This document shows, piece after piece, positions 48,602 to 51,343 of a stretch of DNA of 51,343 nucleotides. The notes beneath the pieces are model-generated. The model had not been told where the DNA came from and did not search any database. It saw only the letters and a list, made by a program, of their open reading frames with translations. Every line of letters begins with the position of its first letter. Position 1 is the stretch's first letter. The position numbers and the translations under genes are program-made. Origin of the DNA: Sandaracinobacter neustonicus (GTDB lineage Bacteria > Pseudomonadota > Alphaproteobacteria > Sphingomonadales > Sphingomonadaceae); assembly GCF_006385875.1 (NCBI RefSeq), contig NZ_VFSU01000002.1:1-51343 (forward strand), read 5' to 3'.

Positions 48602-49301
48602 CGACAGGCCTCCCGATTGGGACTTCCATAGCGCAGTTCGGGGCCCTGCGGAAAGCTTGTTGTACCCGGCCGTCAAGCGATTTCGGAGCGTTGAGGGTGC
48701 AGGGAGAAACCCATCGCTCTTGAAGTTGGTGCCGGGCATTCCGGTTTCGGCTGCCGCCTATCAGGCCGTAAACTCATAAATTGCCTCCCTCGTGATGGCC
48801 CGGAGAGGTCGGGGTTTGGCAGCCCGGTGGCGCGCTCAGTTCGCTTGCCAACTATCGTCAGATAGCTGGTCTCAGCTCCCGTACGGCCCGGTTCTCATCT
48901 TCGTCCGCTTCGGCCGCCAGCAGCCGAAATCGATGGATTCAGCTGTGGGGGCATGGCCTCCCAGTGCATGTTGTGTGGCTGATGGTCCACGCAGCATGAA
49001 AGGTTATGCGCAGGGTGCGGGCGCTATGCTGGGCCAACATCAGGCCTATGCTGAACCGCAAGCGCCGATCCGTCTTTAGCGCTTTCCTCCAAGAGCCCGT
49101 TTGAGAACTGTCCGGGTCGGTCCTGCGGGTCTTTTCCGCGCCTGCCACGTCGCGGGAACGTGCCACGATGCCCCGGCATCGCGGTATTCCCCGCTCCTTG
49201 CAGGCACGAAAAACCCAGCGCAGGCCCTCAACCGCCCAATTCCCAAACGGGCTCTAACTCAACTCCATCCGCATCTGGTTAAGACATAGTGATTTTGTAG
49301 A
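48602..49301. other. 700-bp noncoding stretch
   Basis: This lies between the divergent end of the regulator gene and the autotransporter remnant. It holds the regulator's presumed promoter and a MITE-like element at 49093-49254. The short frames between 48792 and 49166 have no family features. The rest is unassigned. Confidence 0.5.
49093..49254. repeat. MITE-like element with IS-type terminal inverted repeats
   Basis: Ends GAGCCCGTTTGAGAACTG (49093-49110) and the reverse complement of 49237-49254 match at 16 of 18 positions. The similarity continues inward for about 55 bp per side (GCCTGCG-GGGT-TTTTC-GCCTGC), so the 162-bp unit is a long imperfect palindrome with no coding capacity. It looks like the paired ends of an IS with the transposase lost. 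No clear target-site duplication flanks it. Confidence 0.7.
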
Positions 49302-50665
49302 TTAGTAGATGGCGATACTGACGGATACCCGCGCCGAATAGTTCACGTCGCTGTTGCGTGTCTTGTCTGCGCCGATACCGACCTTCCACGAATAATCCCA
49401 GCTGCCGCCCTTCACCCGGGCTTCTCCCAGCCAGCTGCTATCCAGACCGTCCGGATTGATGGTGAAGGTCTCGCCATCTTCAAAATTGGCCCGCGTGCTG
49501 CCCAGCCCGCCGGCCAGCACGCTGCGCCGCCCGCCTTCCAGCTCGAACGCCAGACCATGATAATCCTTGCGCGGCGGTCCGATAACGTAAGACAGGGCAA
49601 GGGTCGTCGAAGCGCTGAGGGCGCTGCTGTTGCGCCTGCCGACCGTCAGGTCGATCGCTTCTCCGCCGCCGGATTCGGTGTATCCGGTTTCACTCAGGCG
49701 GAACCATTCCAGCCCCAGTTTCGGGCGGATGGTAAAGCGTTCCGACGGCTCGATATCATAGGATGCGCCTCCCATGCCGGAGACCAGCCAGCCCTTCCAT
49801 TTGCCGGAGGTGGAGTAGCTGAAATCGCTGTCGTCGGCGGTGCCGTCTACCGTGCGCGAGCCGGAGAAGGAGCCGTGGGCCGCACCCAGCCTGGCATAGG
49901 CATAGAAGGGGCCTTCGCGGCCCGTCCGCCAAAATGCGCCAATATCATGCTGCGAAGCATTGATTTTCCCCGTGCCGCCATTGTTGTTGATGCTGCTGGC
50001 CAGGAAGGCATAGGAGCCGCCGATGTAGCCGATATCGGTCACCCACTCGAACCCGCCGGACAGCCCCCAGCCGCTCGACTTGTAGCTGTTGGTTCCCGTC
50101 GCATGGCGATTGCTGCGCCAGTAGACAGGCTCCAGCCAAAAGCCCATGTCGCCCGTCTCGGTCGTGGAAAATTCCGAGTCACGGTCCATCACATGCCGTG
50201 AAACAAGCCGCGTGCCGCGCGTGACAGCGTCGAATACGGCACCGCTATGGTCTGGCAACATTTGTGCGATGAGCGTTTGCAGCGTGTCCCCATCCATGAT
50301 GTCGAGGAAGCTCTGCGAAATGACGTCGTCGGTCAGCGCCGCGGTCAGAATGGCGTCATATCCGCTTGCGGCCGCGCTTGTCAGCCCGACCTCGCTCGAG
50401 GTCTTGCGGCGGATCACAAGCGTCAGGTCGGTTTCGGTCGCGGTCACCGAACCCGCGAACACATATGGAAGCTGGGTGGCGGCTTCATCGAACTCCGGAT
50501 TCCCGTCGATGTTGGCCGCGCTCAGGATAACATAGCTGCCTTCGGCGCCCTGCAGCGAGTTGATCTTTGCCGAGATGGTGGCGCCGCTATCGAACGAGGC
50601 GATGCCCGCATAGATGTGGGAACTGGTGCCCGTCTGGCCATCGATATAGGCGGTAAGCGTGCCGT
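49302..50665 (-). pseudogene. Autotransporter C-terminal fragment, 5' end cut off by an insertion sequence
   Basis: About 454 codons remain. The C-terminal 270 or so residues form a classical 12-strand autotransporter barrel: DMGFWLEPVYWRSNRHATGTNSY, GLSGGFEWVTDIGYIGGSYAFL, FYAYARLGAAHG, and alternating hydrophobic strands to the terminal aromatic residue (SVSIAIY). Upstream is a passenger-like region with TxxY and GASI-type repeats (ATISAKINSLQGAEGSYVILS). The frame is open to the junction with the IS end at 50666, and a stop (50673-50675) arises within the IS. No start codon and no signal peptide remain, so it is not expected to be secreted. Confidence 0.82.
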
Positions 50666-51343
50666 CTGCCTTTCAATTACCCACAAGTGGTCGCGAGCGT
50701 GATTCCGTTGGCCGCATGAGCATTGCCCGTCTGGAATCAAGCATGATTCATTCCCTGGCACCTGAATCGGTTGGCGGGGTGCAACGTGGAGACGTCCGTT
50801 TTCGATGCGGCAGGATGGGCTGACGGGGAAGTCGATCCCGCCGCCTTTCGTGATAAGCGACTGGGCGAACGGCTTCGAACGATGCTTAAGCAGATGGCAG
50901 GAGCGATTGGCGCACCGATACCGATGGCGTGTCAAGACTGGGCCAATACAAAGGCGGCCTACCGTTTTTTGTCTAATGGCTCGGTGAACGAGGGAGACAT
51001 ACTTGCCGGGCATTTTCAGGCGACACGGACACGCGCGGCGGCGCTTGAGGGGTTCATCCTGGTTTTACAGGACACCACCGAATTCTCCTATCAAAGGCGC
51101 AATCCTGAAACGATTGGCGCCATCGGGCTTGCGCCGAGCCGGCGTGATGAGAATGGTCGGCTTCGGCTTCATACGGTCTGCGGCCTGCTCATGCACTCCA
51201 GCCTTGCGATCACGACTGAGGGATTGCCACTGGGTCTGACAGCGGCGAAATTCTGGACCCGCACCAAGTTCAAGGGCGCCAACGCGTTGAAGCGGCGGAT
51301 CAATCCCACGCGCGTGCCGATCCAGGAGAAGGAGAGCTACCGC
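50666..51343 (+). mobile_element. IS4-family (IS50/Tn5-like) insertion sequence, left part
   Basis: The left end is placed at 50666: CTGCCTTTCAATTACCCACA followed by AGTGG resembles the Tn5 outside end CTGACTCTTATACACAAGT. The autotransporter reading frame ends at that point. The right end lies beyond the window, so the 9-bp duplication expected for this group (GCGTGCCGT at 50657-50665 is the candidate left copy) cannot be checked here. Confidence 0.75.
50786..51343 (+). CDS. IS4-family (Tn5-like) transposase, N-terminal part
   Basis: The frame stays open for 186 codons to the right edge. The beginning METSVFDAAGWADGEVD matches the Tn5-type N-terminal DNA-binding domain, followed by FRDKRLGERLRTMLKQMAG and the conserved PMACQDWANTKAAYRFLSNGSVNEGDIL. 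The first catalytic aspartate is in LVLQDTTEFSYQ; the remaining DDE residues are beyond the window. The start is a GTG at 50786. Confidence 0.88.
   Translation, partial: METSVFDAAGWADGEVDPAAFRDKRLGERLRTMLKQMAGAIGAPIPMACQDWANTKAAYRFLSNGSVNEGDILAGHFQATRTRAAALEGFILVLQDTTEFSYQRRNPETIGAIGLAPSRRDENGRLRLHTVCGLLMHSSLAITTEGLPLGLTAAKFWTRTKFKGANALKRRINPTRVPIQEKESYR

Noticed and set aside
48792-49079. A plus-strand frame of 95 codons beside the MITE
   Set aside because: No domain, no ribosome site and no conserved neighbour; it looks like chance.

Overview
The window is GC-rich alphaproteobacterial chromosome and most likely comes from a sphingomonad. The evidence for this is a CcrM-type GANTC methyltransferase, an alphaproteobacterial cox gene order (ctaC-ctaD-ctaB-small ORF-ctaG-ctaE-SURF1), a RegB/RegA-like redox two-component pair, a PEP-CTERM tail of the sphingomonad type, and dispersed palindromes containing CTCAGGCTGAGC...GTCGAAG. 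No tRNA, rRNA or CRISPR array was recognised. Assignments rest on reading motifs in the translations; no database search was run.

Layout. 1-6.6 kb: the N-terminal part of a ZnuD-like TonB receptor behind a Zur-like palindrome. It is followed by a mostly minus-strand housekeeping block: glmM, a thiD fused to a VOC domain, rnhB and ccrM. A 143-bp cluster of seven GANTC sites lies directly upstream of ccrM. An aldo/keto reductase follows on the plus strand. 6.7-10.1 kb: ilvD, a 200-bp compound palindrome, a secreted alpha/beta hydrolase and an orphan [2Fe-2S] subunit. 10.3-19.7 kb: an aa3-type cytochrome c oxidase operon running into thrC, an M16 protease and an RlmI-like methyltransferase. 20-31 kb: a methyltransferase with a signal peptide, an amino-acid permease, an M23 peptidase, a SUV3-like helicase with an S4 protein and FdxA, an N-acyl-D-amino-acid deacylase-like amidohydrolase, a DsbA-like protein and a small monooxygenase.

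31-39.2 kb: an MFS transporter diverges from a bo3-type quinol oxidase operon (cyoABCD). That operon continues without gaps into its own SURF1 and a RegB/RegA-like kinase and regulator. The window therefore holds two terminal-oxidase systems, each with its own SURF1, and the second carries a candidate redox sensor. 39.8-43.8 kb: a P1B-type metal-efflux ATPase faces a MerR regulator across a textbook 19-bp-spacer operator, followed by a pirin and a strong terminator. 44-45.3 kb: a small HNH-like protein and the tRNA hydroxylase TrhO.

45.6-51.3 kb has a more accessory character. It contains a vanadium-haloperoxidase-like PEP-CTERM protein, a winged-helix/TPR regulator, a MITE-like element, and the C-terminal half of an autotransporter cut off by an IS50/Tn5-like insertion sequence that runs off the window. 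Composite palindromic repeats fill the convergent gene junctions near 8.4, 22.3, 28.1 and 39.5 kb. Two of these junctions are built from the same ordered blocks. I see no clear new multi-gene system. The observations most worth following are the GANTC cluster at ccrM, the repeat architecture of the convergent junctions, the Zur-like site at the TonB gene, the ThiD-VOC fusion and the quinol-oxidase/RegBA operon.
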